From: Cycas panzhihuaensis
Lineage: Eukaryota; Cycadophyta
Assembly: GCA_023213395.1 (NCBI GenBank)
Contig: CM041465.1
Span: forward strand, 45,701,741 to 45,765,740
Length of the DNA stretch: 64,000 bases
Reading direction: 5' to 3'
Shown here: one piece after another, positions 1 to 9,647 of the stretch
Layout: every line of letters starts with the position of its first letter
Position numbering within the stretch: the first letter of the stretch is position 1
Position numbers and translations under genes: made by a program
The notes under the pieces: generated by a model
Seen by the model: only the letters and a program-made list of their open reading frames with translations
The model's database searches: none
Told to the model about the DNA's origin: nothing

Positions 1-549
1 CTACACTAAATCGATAAAAAAAAAAGGTAAATATCCGATCAACTTTGCTCATATATCAAATTTATAAAACTCAAATATAAAAAAATATTATAAAATTTAA
101 AAACATATAGATAAATAAAAATGGATGGAAATGAACGAAGGATGCCTGATTGTGAGTGAATAGAGACTAATAATATTGAATTGTCTATAGAATTCACATA
201 TTCTGATGCGTCCAGCGAGATAATGTTAGTCACTGATTACAAGATGGTATTATGTGCAGTGGATGAGAACAAAGCAGATGGTGTAATCTACATTCCTATA
301 GCTTTGCAATAAATAACAAATATAGAGAATCTCTAGATCACAATGCCCAATCAATTACAAGAAAAATAAATCATTTAATACCTAAATATAAATTCTACAT
401 ACCCACATACATACTTTAATCAATCTCCCAACAAATACTGCAAAAATCAAGATATTAAACCAATAAGAAAATGCTCTAATCACTTACAAATACAACGCAC
501 AAGTCCTTTTCTTCACTACTCTCAAACAAACAAGCCTATATATCCACTT
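1..549. other. No gene recognised, AT-rich
   Basis: No recognisable coding region, RNA gene or repeat boundary was seen. A short open stretch around 170-310 on the plus strand resembles no family I know. The 3' part leads directly into the 5-oxoprolinase fragment, so some of this could be decayed intron or flank of that gene. Confidence 0.4.
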
Positions 550-717
550 AAGTGGATTAGGATGGGTACTATTGTAGTAACAAATGCAATGTTAGAGAGG
601 AAAGGAGAGCATTTAGCTTTGTGTGTGACAAAGGGATTCAAGGATTTTCTTTAGGTAGGCAACCAAGCTTAGTTGAAGTTATTTGACCTAACTATTGTCA
701 ATCCTTTACCATTGTAT
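550..717 (+). pseudogene. 5-oxoprolinase (OXP1-like) gene fragment
   Basis: The plus strand encodes about 55 residues that match the N-terminal part of plant 5-oxoprolinase, the cytosolic ATP-dependent enzyme that opens 5-oxoproline to glutamate in glutathione turnover. Visible blocks are [16 protein letters not shown] and [10 protein letters not shown], followed by GNQA and FDLT, in the order expected for the family. The frame is broken by TAG at 652-654 (a Gln position in the family) and TAG at 670-672. Homology stops at about 717 and nothing upstream of 540 is clearly part of the gene. The family protein is well over 1000 residues, so this is a small exon-sized remnant. An LTR retrotransposon end lies 340 bp downstream on the opposite strand. 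The assignment comes from recalled family motifs, not a search. Confidence 0.75.
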
Positions 718-1058
718 ATAGTAAGAGGAGAGACACCAAGAGTCTCAAGCAAGCAACGTCCAGATGCCCTTTTGAACTATGCAACACACATACACAATTC
801 AAAATAAGTATATCTATCTCGATGCAAAACTAGACAAATGAGTGGTAAGTCAAGGATCACACACAACCACCGCCAGGCAATAATACTCTGTGATGAGTAC
901 AAAAAATCTAATGCAATGAATACCCACCTCATGAAATAACCTTTGTAAGACACGACACTTCGCAATATCATCTTTGTCTTATATTTTATAGCTAACTAGA
1001 CTAGAGCTTCTTCATATGATTAACTTGTAACAAAAATATATAGTAAGCAAAGATATCT
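718..1058. other. No gene recognised between OXP fragment and PBS
   Basis: There is no convincing coding signal. If the PBS at 1059-1071 belongs to an element lying to the left, this stretch is its 5' leader on the minus strand. Confidence 0.35.
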
Positions 1059-1071
1059 GGCTCTAATACCA
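1059..1071 (-). other. Primer-binding site (tRNA-Met type)
   Basis: The minus-strand reading is TGGTATTAGAGCC, one base different from the canonical TGGTATCAGAGCC complementary to plant initiator tRNA-Met. It sits 2 bp from the end of the LTR at 1074-1355, the normal position for a PBS. Confidence 0.75.
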
Positions 1072-1073
1072 AA

Positions 1074-1355
1074 TGAAAGGTGATCGGGAGTTAGAGGGAG
1101 TAAGACATTATGTAAAGGGCATCATTATTAACATATTTTCAATATTATGAAGGTGGTGTTAAAGAACACTTAGGGGCCTTACGGTCAAATATATATAGAT
1201 GGGAGTTGGGTGGTAACCCAATATCTACCATCTTTTGGTGTTTAAAAACACCATTTAAAAAAATAATATTCATTCATCTATAGTTAGATAATGTCAGATC
1301 CACCTACCCCAATGTTGATACACATATTAATAAATCAAATGAATATTATCTAACA
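1074..1355 (-). repeat. 282-bp LTR flanked by both PBS and PPT
   Basis: The segment starts TGAAAGG and ends TAACA on the plus strand, that is TGTTAG...TTTCA on the minus strand. A PBS adjoins its left side (1059-1071). A purine tract (minus strand ATGAGGGGATTAG, about 1356-1370) adjoins its right side. A normal 5' LTR has only the PBS and a 3' LTR only the PPT, so this copy appears to sit between two element bodies. It holds a short palindrome, TGGTGTTTAAAAACACCA, near 1238-1255. No second copy lies in the window. Confidence 0.6.
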
Positions 1356-1370
1356 CTAATCCCCTCATAA
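1356..1370 (-). other. Polypurine tract next to the 282-bp LTR
   Basis: The minus-strand reading is a G-rich purine run (ATGAGGGGATTAG) directly upstream of the LTR start TGTTAGATAAT. It would prime plus-strand synthesis of an element lying to the right. Confidence 0.5.
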
Positions 1371-1663
1371 AAAGGAATCTCCAGCTTGACCTCTTAATAC
1401 ATGTCCCTTGTTTATTCCAACCTCATCTACTCATACCCAAGTTACTTTTCTATTTTAAGTATAAACTCCCATGGACATAATATAGAAATAAAATTAAAGA
1501 TCTCTAATAAGTTAAATCATTGGCATACAAGTTTTACAAGCTTCCATATGTAAGATCATATATAAAAGCTACCTAAGACAAGTCATTATTGCAAATAGAA
1601 AGAATACACACATGGCATGCTACTAAAAGATGACATAAAAGTGGGTTGATTACCTATGATATC
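1371..1663. other. Probable retroelement 3' end, no readable domain
   Basis: If the PPT at 1356 is real, this is the 3' end of a minus-strand element body, but I could not recognise RNase H or any other domain. Homology to repeat D begins at about 1664. Confidence 0.3.
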
Positions 1664-1801
1664 TATTGAGCCCTTTTTTGCCCCCTTACTAAAAGAAGAT
1701 GTAAAATATTATGTTAAGTCTAAGGGTAATATATAGAGTGTTTATAGATGTACATAGCTAATAGAGCATGTTAAAAAGGAATAAGAGTCTAGTGTTGGGT
1801 C
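1664..1801 (+). repeat. Repeat D, copy 1, left part
   Basis: The sequence from TATTGAGCCC to the Copia-1 junction matches 28102-28240, sharing the TTGAGCCCTTTTTT start and the block AGAGTGTTTA. It ends at GGGTC (1797-1801), which is repeated at 7104-7108 on the other side of Copia-1. Together with 7109-7816 it forms one LTR-like unit of about 850 bp. Confidence 0.8.
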
Positions 1802-2434
1802 TGTTAAGAATACAAGGTCCCAACCCTTCAACCACCACCAAGATCTATTGCATTCTTACAACTAGTTACAGAAATCAAAACTTAAAATTACATGTAAGTT
1901 CTAAAATCAGAGATTATATAGTAACAAGAAAATGAAAGCCAAACATCACATGTACAGCCGATATAACGTGGTAAAACCCTAGAAGTGTGCTAGGGAAACA
2001 TCCGCACAGGAAAGGTATCAATCTTTATTATTGTAGAATGGAGAAACAATATATCACAATTACAGAGTGCTCTCAGGAACAATAATTAGCCACCGTCCTT
2101 ATCACAGTTACAGTGTATTACATTACAACATAATAACAAAAGCCTTAAGACAGGCTACATGAGAGGAACATCTAAGACCTAAATCTCAACCGTAGAATCT
2201 AAGGTATTTGTATCGAACGACCCTGATTCTCTTTACATTTTGATAAGGTTTACATGGCTAATTTTTCAGGTCGGGAGCTATCGCCCCCAAACCCCCTCCT
2301 AGTGGGGGCGTTCCACACCCCCCGGCCAAGGGGGGCTCCCGCCCCCGTTGGAACCCCCCGCGAAAGATTTGGGGAGGAAACCGCGCCAGAAACATGCCAT
2401 AATTTTGGCCCCATAGTTGTTCTCACAATACCCA
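1802..2434 (-). repeat. Copia-1 3' LTR (left)
   Basis: Begins TGTTAAGAATAC and ends CCCA on the plus strand, and aligns over its whole length with 6471-7103. It contains an unusually GC-rich block at 2271-2385 rich in C and G runs, in otherwise AT-rich DNA. Confidence 0.9.
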
Positions 2435-2450
2435 ATAATCTCCACCTTGA
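2435..2450 (-). other. Copia-1 polypurine tract
   Basis: The minus strand reads AAGGTGGAGATTAT directly before the LTR start TGGGTATTGT. This GGTGGAGATT form is common in plant copia elements. Confidence 0.8.
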
Positions 2451-2493
2451 CAACAATTACCCAGTACCTTTCTTGGACCCTTCATCATCCTTT

Positions 2494-2826
2494 CTACAAG
2501 CCAAGAGAAGTCAAATACCATTTGAACTTCTCTATTAGTACTGGTTTTGTGAATATATCAGCATAATTCTGATTGGTGTGAATCTTCTCAAGTGCCACTC
2601 CATCAGCTTCCACAACCTGTCTAATGAAATGGTACTTAAGAGCAATATGCTTTGTTCTACTGTGATAAGTTGTATTCTTGGCTAAGTAAATAGCACTTTG
2701 ACTATCACAAAATACCTTTACATTTTCCTGTCTCCTTCCAAGCTCAAGCAATAGACCCTATAACCATATTGCTTCTTTACAAGCGTGTACTGCAGCAACA
2801 TATTCAGCTTCCGTCGTTGACAGTGT
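2494..2826 (-). pseudogene. Copia-1 RNase H remnant
   Basis: The C-terminal domain of the copia polyprotein, which degrades RNA in the RNA-DNA hybrid. Visible motifs are LSTTEAEYVAA near the start, KEAIWL, CDSQSAIYLAKN (the DNQSA-like block), HSRTKHIALKYHFIR and ADIFTKP at the C-terminus, all in family order. A TAG stop interrupts it just after KEAIWL (about 2758). The domain is in a different frame from the RT upstream, so a frameshift lies at about 2827. It ends about 60 bp before the PPT, as expected for the end of pol. Confidence 0.88.
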
Positions 2827-2828
2827 AA

Positions 2829-4557
2829 TTATACTCTACAATTTGGACATCCAACTACTGGACCATTTGCAAGAGTAAAAACATAACCTGAAGTATACCT
2901 TCTTTTGTCTAAATCTCCTACAAAGTATAAATCGACATATCCATAAACCTGATTACTTGTACCTCCAAAGGTGATGTAGTAGTCACTCATACCTCTCAAA
3001 TACCGAAGCACCCATTTCACTGCAGCCCAATATTTCTTTTCTGGATTTGCCATAAACCTGCTAACTACACCAACTGCATGTGAAATATTAGGTCTTATAC
3101 ATACCATGGCATACATCAAACTTCCTACTGCACTGACATAAGGCACACGAGACATATAAGTCTTTTCTTCTTCACTATTAGGACTCAAATTCGAAGAAAG
3201 CTTGAAGTAGGAAGCCAATGGGATACTCACTGGTTTCATATTTACCATACCAAACCTGGTTAGCACCTTCTCTGCATATTTCTACTGTGATAACCATAAC
3301 TTACCATTTTTCCTGTCTCTATGTATCTCCATACCTAAGATTTATTTTGCAGCTCCTAGATCCTTCATATCAAAAGTCCTAGCCAATTGAGCCTTTAGCT
3401 TATTGATTTCTTCCATGCTCTTGCTTGCAACCAGCATGTCATCGACATATAACACCAAGATAACAAATAAGCCATTATCCATAAATTTAAAGTAAACACA
3501 ATGATCATACTCACTTCTTTTAAAATTTTGGCTCTCCATGAAGGCATCAAACTTCTTATACCACTACCTGGATAATTGCTTCAAACCATACAATGATTTC
3601 CTGAGCCTGCAAGCAAGTCTTTTCCTGCCATCTTGTACAAACCCTTTTGGTTGATCCATATAGATCTCCTCATCTAAATCTCCATGTAGAAAAGTTGTTT
3701 TTACATCTAACTGCTCCAACTCTAAATTGAGAGAAGCTACTAATGCTAACAGCACTTGAATTGAAACAAGCTTAATAACTGGTGAAAAGATCTCATGAAA
3801 GTCAATACCTGCTTTCTGTGCAAAACCTTTAGCCACCAGTCTTGCCCTGTATTTATCAACCTTTCCATCAACATCTATTTTCTTTTTGAAAACCCACCTG
3901 CAACCAATAGTCTTCCTACCATGTGGAAGTTCTACTAAGTCCCATGAATTATTTTTCTTCAAGACATTTATCTCTTCCTATATAGCCCTTATCCACTTCT
4001 CTCCATGGATATCATCTACTGCTTCCTAATAACATGTGGGCTCACCATCATTAGAAACTAAAACAATAGAAATAGAAGGGTTGTACCTGTCAGGTGGATG
4101 ACTAACTCGTGTAGATCTTCTAATTATTGACAGAGGAGTGTCCACATACTCCTGTGAATCTACTGTTGATTCATCTTCAGAAAAATCTTCATGATCTTCT
4201 GATTCCATAGATGGCTACATTTCAAACTTAACTTGTTGATGTTCATCTTGCTGCTCCTGTTTCATTTCAGCTTCTACGCTATCTAATTTTACAAGGGGAG
4301 ATTCATCAAATATGACATCTCTGTTAATGGTGATTTTGTGGGTAGTAGGATCCCACAACCTGTATCCCTTCACATAATCCTTATCACCATAACCAACAAA
4401 GATATATCTCTTAGATTTTGGGTCTAACTTTGAACGTTTACTTTTGTCAGTCCAGGCATAAGCATCACAACCAAAAACTTTTAAATTTGAATAATCACAT
4501 GGATATCCAGTCCATACCTCTTCAGGAATTTTACAATCTATTGCAAGGGATGGTGAC
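2829..4557 (-). pseudogene. Copia-1 integrase C-terminus and reverse transcriptase remnant
   Basis: One reading frame with in-frame stops. Reading 5' to 3' on the minus strand: integrase C-terminal segment (KVFGCDAYAW, YIFVGYGDKDY, DVIFDESP, about 4270-4550), an acidic linker (about 4030-4210), then RT with NNSWDLVELP, GCRWVFKKK, KYRARLVAKGFAQ, LDVKTTFLHGDLDEEIYM and the catalytic block LYVDDMLVAS (3400-3480), continuing to RFMANPEKKYW and VLRYLRG. The YVDD residues are intact. Stops occur near 4209, 4026 and 3540. This is the enzyme core that copies element RNA to DNA in cytoplasmic particles. It cannot yield full-length protein. Confidence 0.9.
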
Positions 4558-6399
4558 CTATTTACTAGATAGCAAGCTGTTTGAATAACTTCTACCTACA
4601 AGCCCTGCATTACTTAGCATGCTTCTTACTCTTTCCAAGAGTGTCCTATTCATGTGCTTAGCAATGCCATTTTGCTGCGGACTATAGCTAGTGGTCTTGT
4701 GTCTTTCAATCCCAGCTTCTCTGTAATAGTTCTCAAACTCCAAGGAGTTTAACTCACCTCCATTGTCAGTTCTTAAACATTTGATTATCTTACCAGTATT
4801 GTTCTCAACTAAAGCCTTAAACTACTTAAACACACTGAAAACTTTAGATTTCTTTTTCAAAAAATAGACCCATACCTTCCTGGAGTAATCATCTATAAAT
4901 GTGACAAAATACAATGATCCTCCACAAGAGATTTTAGGGGCTGGTCCCCATACATCTGAATGTATGTAATCCAGAACACCTTTACTAGTGTGACTCCCTA
5001 CTTTAAACCTGAGTCTACACTATTTTCCAAAAGCACAATGTTTATAGAAAGCCAAATATGAAAGCTGCAAGTTAGGAAGCAACTTACGGTTTATCAGCAC
5101 CTTAAGCCCTTTCTTACTACGGTGCCCAAGTCTCTGATGCCATAGCTGAGCAGGATCTTCTGTAGTCTTTGACACTATAGCTTCTTGGCTGACATCTGTA
5201 CTTCCCAATAAAATATAAAGATTTCCTTTCTTTAAGGCTGTCATAACAACCAAGGCGCCCTTTGACACCTTTAGGACTCCTTCATGACCTGTATACTTAA
5301 AACCACCCGAATCTAATTCACCCAAGGAAATCAGATTCCTTTTCAAATCAGGTACATGTCTAACCTCAATTAATGTTCTGGCTACCCCATCGAACATCTT
5401 AATTATGATGCTACCAATCCCCACTGTCTTACAAGAAACTTCGTTTCCCATAAGCACATCACCACCATCAAGAGGTTGGTATGATGAGAACCAACTCCTG
5501 TGTGGACACATGTGATGCGAAGCACCTGAATCTAATAACCAGTCATGGTGATAATGAGAAACATTATAAGCAATCAAGACATCATCATCCATACCTTGAT
5601 TTGACTCCACCTAATTCGCCTCCTTGGCAGGATCTTCCTTTTTCTGGAACTCTTTCCTTTTGTAACAATCCTTCTTGAGGTGACCAGTCTTATTACAATG
5701 CCAACACCTGAGCTTACTCTTTTTGCTCTTCGACTTAGACCTTGATGTATCCCTAGAGTTTTGTCCTCTCTCAAACGTTCTACCCCTTATTGTCATGGCT
5801 TCTAGTGTGGAGGTTTCAAGACTAAACTTCCTCTACACTTTTTCTATTAGCAAAGCACTCATAACAGAATCATATTCCAATTCATCTATAGTGCTAAAAT
5901 AAATTGAGATGACAATATTATCCTAGGATTTAGGTAATGAGCATAACAGGGTAACAACCTTGTCCTTATCCTCAATTTTAACATCGATACTTGTCAATTG
6001 ATAAATAAGAGTATTAAAAACATTTAAATGGTTAGTAATTTTTGTACCTTCCTTCATCTGTAACGAGTACAATTGCCTCTTCAGGTAGATTTAATTCGTT
6101 ACTGATTTGGTCATATACAGGACTTCCAACCGGGTCCATAATCCTACTACTGTCTGCTCCCCTACGATGTTAAACAAAACTTCATTCATTAAGCACAATT
6201 GTATTGTCCTAAGTACCTTTTTATCTAATTCATCCCATTCATCATCATCCATCCCTGTAGGTTTCTTCGATTTGCTTGCAAGGGCTTTGTACAAACCCTA
6301 CTGTACAAGAATATCATACGCTTTTAGTTTCCACAACTTGAAGTTGTTCTTGCCATTGAATTTCTCCACATCAAACTTTGCACCTGCTAGTTTCACCAT
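4558..6399 (-). pseudogene. Copia-1 gag, protease and integrase core remnant
   Basis: One frame from a likely gag start near 6399 (MVKLAGAKFDVEKFNGK) to about 4558. Order: gag with FKLWKLKAYD, interrupted by a stop at 6298-6300; zinc knuckle CWHCNKTGHLKKDC (5665-5706, complete CX2CX4HX4C); a stop at 5611-5613; protease with LLDSGASHHMC (active-site DSGA near 5530); GAG-pre-integrase LWHQRLGHRS (about 5130); integrase with SDVWGP, FIDDYSRKVWV, RTDNGGE and PQQNGIAKHMNR. The third catalytic residue of the integrase DDE triad, normally Glu in NGVAERMNR, is Lys here. Stops also occur near 5017 and 4826. It is not functional. Confidence 0.9.
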
Positions 6400-6456
6400 T
6401 TGGTGTAGAAAAGCCAATACCAAAACCTTCACAAACTCACTGCAAGAAAAAGAGTC

Positions 6457-6468
6457 GCTCTGATACCA
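6457..6468 (-). other. Copia-1 primer-binding site
   Basis: The minus strand reads TGGTATCAGAGC, a perfect 12-base match to the canonical initiator tRNA-Met PBS. It lies 2 bp from the 5' LTR. Confidence 0.92.
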
Positions 6469-6470
6469 CT

Positions 6471-7103
6471 TATTGAGAATACAAGGTCCCAACCCTTCAA
6501 CTGCCACCAAGATCTATGGCATTCTTATAACTAGTTACAGAAATCAAAACTTAAAATTACATGCAAGTTCTAAAATCATAGATTATATAATAACAAGAAA
6601 ATGAAAGCCAAACATCATATGTGCACCTGATATAATGTGGTAAAACCCTAACAGTGTGCTAGGGAAACATCCACACAGGAAAGGTATCGATCTTTATTAC
6701 TGTAGAATGGAGAAACAGTACATCACAGTTAAAGAGTGCTCTGAGGAACAATAATCAGCCGCTGCCTTCATCATAGTTACAGTGCATTGCATTACAACAT
6801 AATAAGAAAAGCTCTAAAATGGGCTACATGAGAGGAACATCCAAGACCTAAATCTCAACCATAGAATCTAAGATATTTATATTGAATGACCCTGATTCTC
6901 TTTACATTTTGATAAGGTTTATATAGCTAATTTTTTGGGTCAAGGGCTATCGCCCCTGAACCCCCTCCTAGTGGGGGGCGTTCCATGCCCCACCCCCGAC
7001 CAAGGGGATCCACTTGGAACCCCCAGAGAAAGATTAGGGGCGAAAACCGTGCCGAAAACATGCCATAATTTTAGCCCCATAATTATTGTCACAATACATA
7101 ACA
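6471..7103 (-). repeat. Copia-1 5' LTR (right)
   Basis: Full-length partner of 1802-2434, also 633 bp. Its plus-strand start is TATTGAGA (TG changed to TA) and its end is ATAACA, followed by the GGGTC duplication. The GC-rich block is retained at about 6941-7045. Confidence 0.9.
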
Positions 7104-7816
7104 GGGTCCAGATAAGGGGAATCAAAATGATGTATGTTTTATAGAAAATGTTAGTCTTCTAGAGTCTATGAATTTGTGTGAGATCTTGATATGTTTATAG
7201 TCCAAAACTCTAGATTTTGCCAAGTTAAAGATGAAGAATAATTCAAAGATCATTCATTCCTAAGTTTACAAACTTGTGAAGACTAAATACAAAGGAACAA
7301 CCTTGATGTACAAAAGAACCTATAATTTCATGGGTGTAGAAATGAATAGATAAACTCAGATGATCAAATGTAAACATGCAAGTACATAGTACAAAGGTAT
7401 AAAATCATTAGATCATGTAGGGGGCTATTATAAAGGAAGCCTTCACATATGTAGAAATGAGCGAGATATAAAGGGGATCAATTCTCATAAATATAAGATT
7501 ACAAGGAATATATAATGAAGACTTAATATACTTAATCCTCCCCCCCCCCCTCCCCCCCAATGCAAAATGCATACAAACCAAATAGAAAGGACAAAAAATT
7601 GATAAAAAGACTCTAACTTAATAATTTTACACATGCAAACTAGTAAATAAGACAAGAAATGATTTTGTCTCATTTCGAGCTCTTTTTCTAATTAGAATAT
7701 AGAGTAGAAAATGATGGATGATTAAGAATTTGAAGGGCCACTTAATTGATTCAAATTTTACCACATCATTGTTCAAATTCACTAGTAGTGTTTAACATTT
7801 TCCATGTGTTGAAGAC
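7104..7816 (+). repeat. Repeat D, copy 1, right part
   Basis: Continues the unit interrupted by Copia-1 and aligns with about 28237-28918 (shared blocks such as TCTTCTAGAGTCTATGAA and CTCTAGATTTTG) down to ATGTGTTGAAGAC. It contains a C-rich homopolymer at 7538-7558 that the second copy lacks. Confidence 0.82.
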
Positions 7817-8521
7817 TTAATAAAGAAGAAATTAGCAAGAAGCATATGTCACTAATGTAACTAAAATTTAGTGCTAGGGTCCTTTTAGTTAGGTGACTAT
7901 TAGATTACAAAGATAACTTTTAAAAGTAGGAAATCAAAAGGTACAAGGGTTTTATATATTACAATTTGGTCAAGCTAGTGTAATATAGTTCCAGCTTCAT
8001 ATTTCTTTGCTTATTCTTCTAAATTTTCTTTGTTTTCATTGTAAACATTCATACATCATATCATTTTATAGGATAGACCCTTGTAACTAATCTGGGACAC
8101 TCAAAGTTTATGCTTAATGCATATTTTAAGTTTAGTATTGGGCATCATATGCTTTAAGTGTAAAACTTTTTTTTTCTTGATGAATGAAAAGTATGTTATT
8201 TCGTCTAGCTGGTATTTATTTTTCATTTTGTTAAGAAATTAATCCTAGTAGTTTAGTGAATTATAATTAGTTTACCTACTGTCCCATTTTCTTTAGTATT
8301 AAAATTTCTATGTTATGGCAATAATCAAATGTACTTAGCTCTGCTAGTGTTTGGTTGTTGCAGTAACCCTTCCTTAATCTTATAAGACTTGAAATGGGTG
8401 TTATTTATAATACTTTCTTATATGTCTTTCTTTCCTATAGCTACACCTTTTCTTTCTTACATTTGCATGCCATTATCCTTTCTTAGTTTTAGGAAATATT
8501 CATAAAATAGTTGTTACATTG
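7817..8521. other. No gene recognised
   Basis: AT-rich with pyrimidine-rich tracts. Homology with the second repeat D copy has ended. No domain, LTR pair or RNA gene seen. The last five bases (CATTG, 8517-8521) are the left target-site duplication of the short-LTR element. Confidence 0.4.
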
Positions 8522-8670
8522 TGTTGAAGCATCCCGATCCCTCCCAGGTATATCCAATCTATTCTCTCAGCTTTGTGGGTGTACTAAACTTGGGTTGATC
8601 TTGGGCATATCATTGGGTTGAAGCAAGACCAATTCCATCCTAGTCTCTTAGTGCTATGACAAATCCTACA
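8522..8670 (+). repeat. Element B 5' LTR (149 bp)
   Basis: Starts TG and ends CA, directly followed by the PBS. It aligns with the split 3' copy through blocks such as TATCCAA, CTCTCAGCTTT, TGGGTGTA and then CCAACC-type sequence after the Gypsy-1 insertion. Confidence 0.82.
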
Positions 8671-8682
8671 TGGTATTAGAGT
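8671..8682 (+). other. Element B primer-binding site
   Basis: TGGTATTAGAGT, two differences from TGGTATCAGAGC, directly abutting the LTR end CA. Confidence 0.75.
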
Positions 8683-9647
8683 AGATAGTTGTACACAAGT
8701 AGGCAAAGTTGGGTGAATTAATTAGATTAAAGATTACTAGGTAGTGTTGGCTCAACCCTTTATTCAAGATGGACTTTTTTTCTAGCAGCTAAAAGAGTTC
8801 CAATGGTAACGTAACTATAGCTTTATTTGTAGCATGAGTGTTTTCCTAGTGTTAGATCTATTATACAGGTTTACATATATTCTCTATGCCATTGATAGAG
8901 TAGTTATTTTAGTTGATTGATTATTCATATCATAAGTGAAGGGTTGGAGAATAGATGTAGATGATTCTTTATTACCTAGTTAATGAAAGTTGATATTGTA
9001 GAGTTGATTTTAATTGAGAGAAGCCATAATTATAGTAGACATACACATGGGAGACATTAGTTTAGTTGCTCTTTAAGCAAGGCAAGATCGATGGTAGTTT
9101 GTTGAGTAAGATATTAGTTAACAAAATTAGATGCACCTGTGGTCGACAAAGCTGGATAGATATTAGTCAATATAGTTGGATGCTCCTTCAGAGTGTTATT
9201 AATAATAGTCAAAAGGATAGTCAACAGAGGTTGGACACCATTAGAGAGAGCTACCAATAATAGTCAATAGGGTAGTTGATAATGTTGGACAGTCAATAAT
9301 ATTATCGATGAAGTTTGGTAAGCAACAAAATTATCGATGGAGTTGGTCATAGCTATAGATAGTCGATGAGGTTTGACATAACTATATATGATCAACAAAG
9401 TAGTCGCTACCTTAATCAATGAAGTGTTCATTATCTCAATTGATGAAGTTTGTCATTATCATAGACATTAGTCAATGAAGATATCACTTAATAGAAAGAT
9501 ATAAGTATTTTACGATTGCGTTGATTAATATAAGGCATCATTATATTTGTGTATAAGTTGAGTGTTTCAACTTATACTTGTGAGGTGTTTAAATAGTTTT
9601 GTTGAAAAGTGGCTTAGGATCTATATATTTGCCCTTTTTGTTTTGTC
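8683..9647. other. Leader region of the B/Copia-2 complex
   Basis: No coding domain recognised. A 5' LTR for Copia-2 would be expected here. A stretch near 8870-8960 loosely resembles the end of the LTR at 13566-14170 but is too weak to call. The degenerate repeat at 9300-9490 is listed separately. Confidence 0.4.
9300..9490 (+). repeat. Degenerate short repeat with ATGAAGTTTG-like core
   Basis: Six variants of a core close to TCGATGAAGTTTG occur at about 9302, 9333, 9372, 9414, 9438 and 9472, roughly every 25-45 bp. Looser copies with GTCAATA/GTCAACA begin near 9160. The function is unknown; it could be an LTR or leader enhancer-type array. Confidence 0.55.

Larger units (their letters stand above)
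1802..7103 (-). mobile_element. Copia-1, complete but decayed Ty1/copia retrotransposon
   Basis: A minus-strand element with two 633-bp LTRs (1802-2434 and 6471-7103), a PBS, a PPT and the order gag, protease, integrase, reverse transcriptase, RNase H typical of Ty1/copia. The flanking 5-bp duplication is GGGTC (1797-1801 and 7104-7108). The polyprotein uses one frame from gag to mid-integrase, shifts at about 4560 into the RT frame, and shifts back at about 2827 for RNase H, with several in-frame stops. The zinc knuckle, protease sequence and PPT recall the Tork/Tnt1-like lineage; that placement is my inference. It is inserted into repeat D, so it is younger than that repeat. Confidence 0.92.

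Noticed and set aside
170-310. Extra 5-oxoprolinase exon upstream of the recognised fragment
   Set aside because: The translated stretch does not resemble the protein's N-terminus closely enough to claim.
2250-2538. Open frames on both strands through the GC-rich block
   Set aside because: The block lies inside the Copia-1 LTR and is repeated in the other LTR; openness comes from GC richness.
7538-7558. C homopolymer as a functional element
   Set aside because: A simple C run, absent from the other repeat D copy; most likely slippage.
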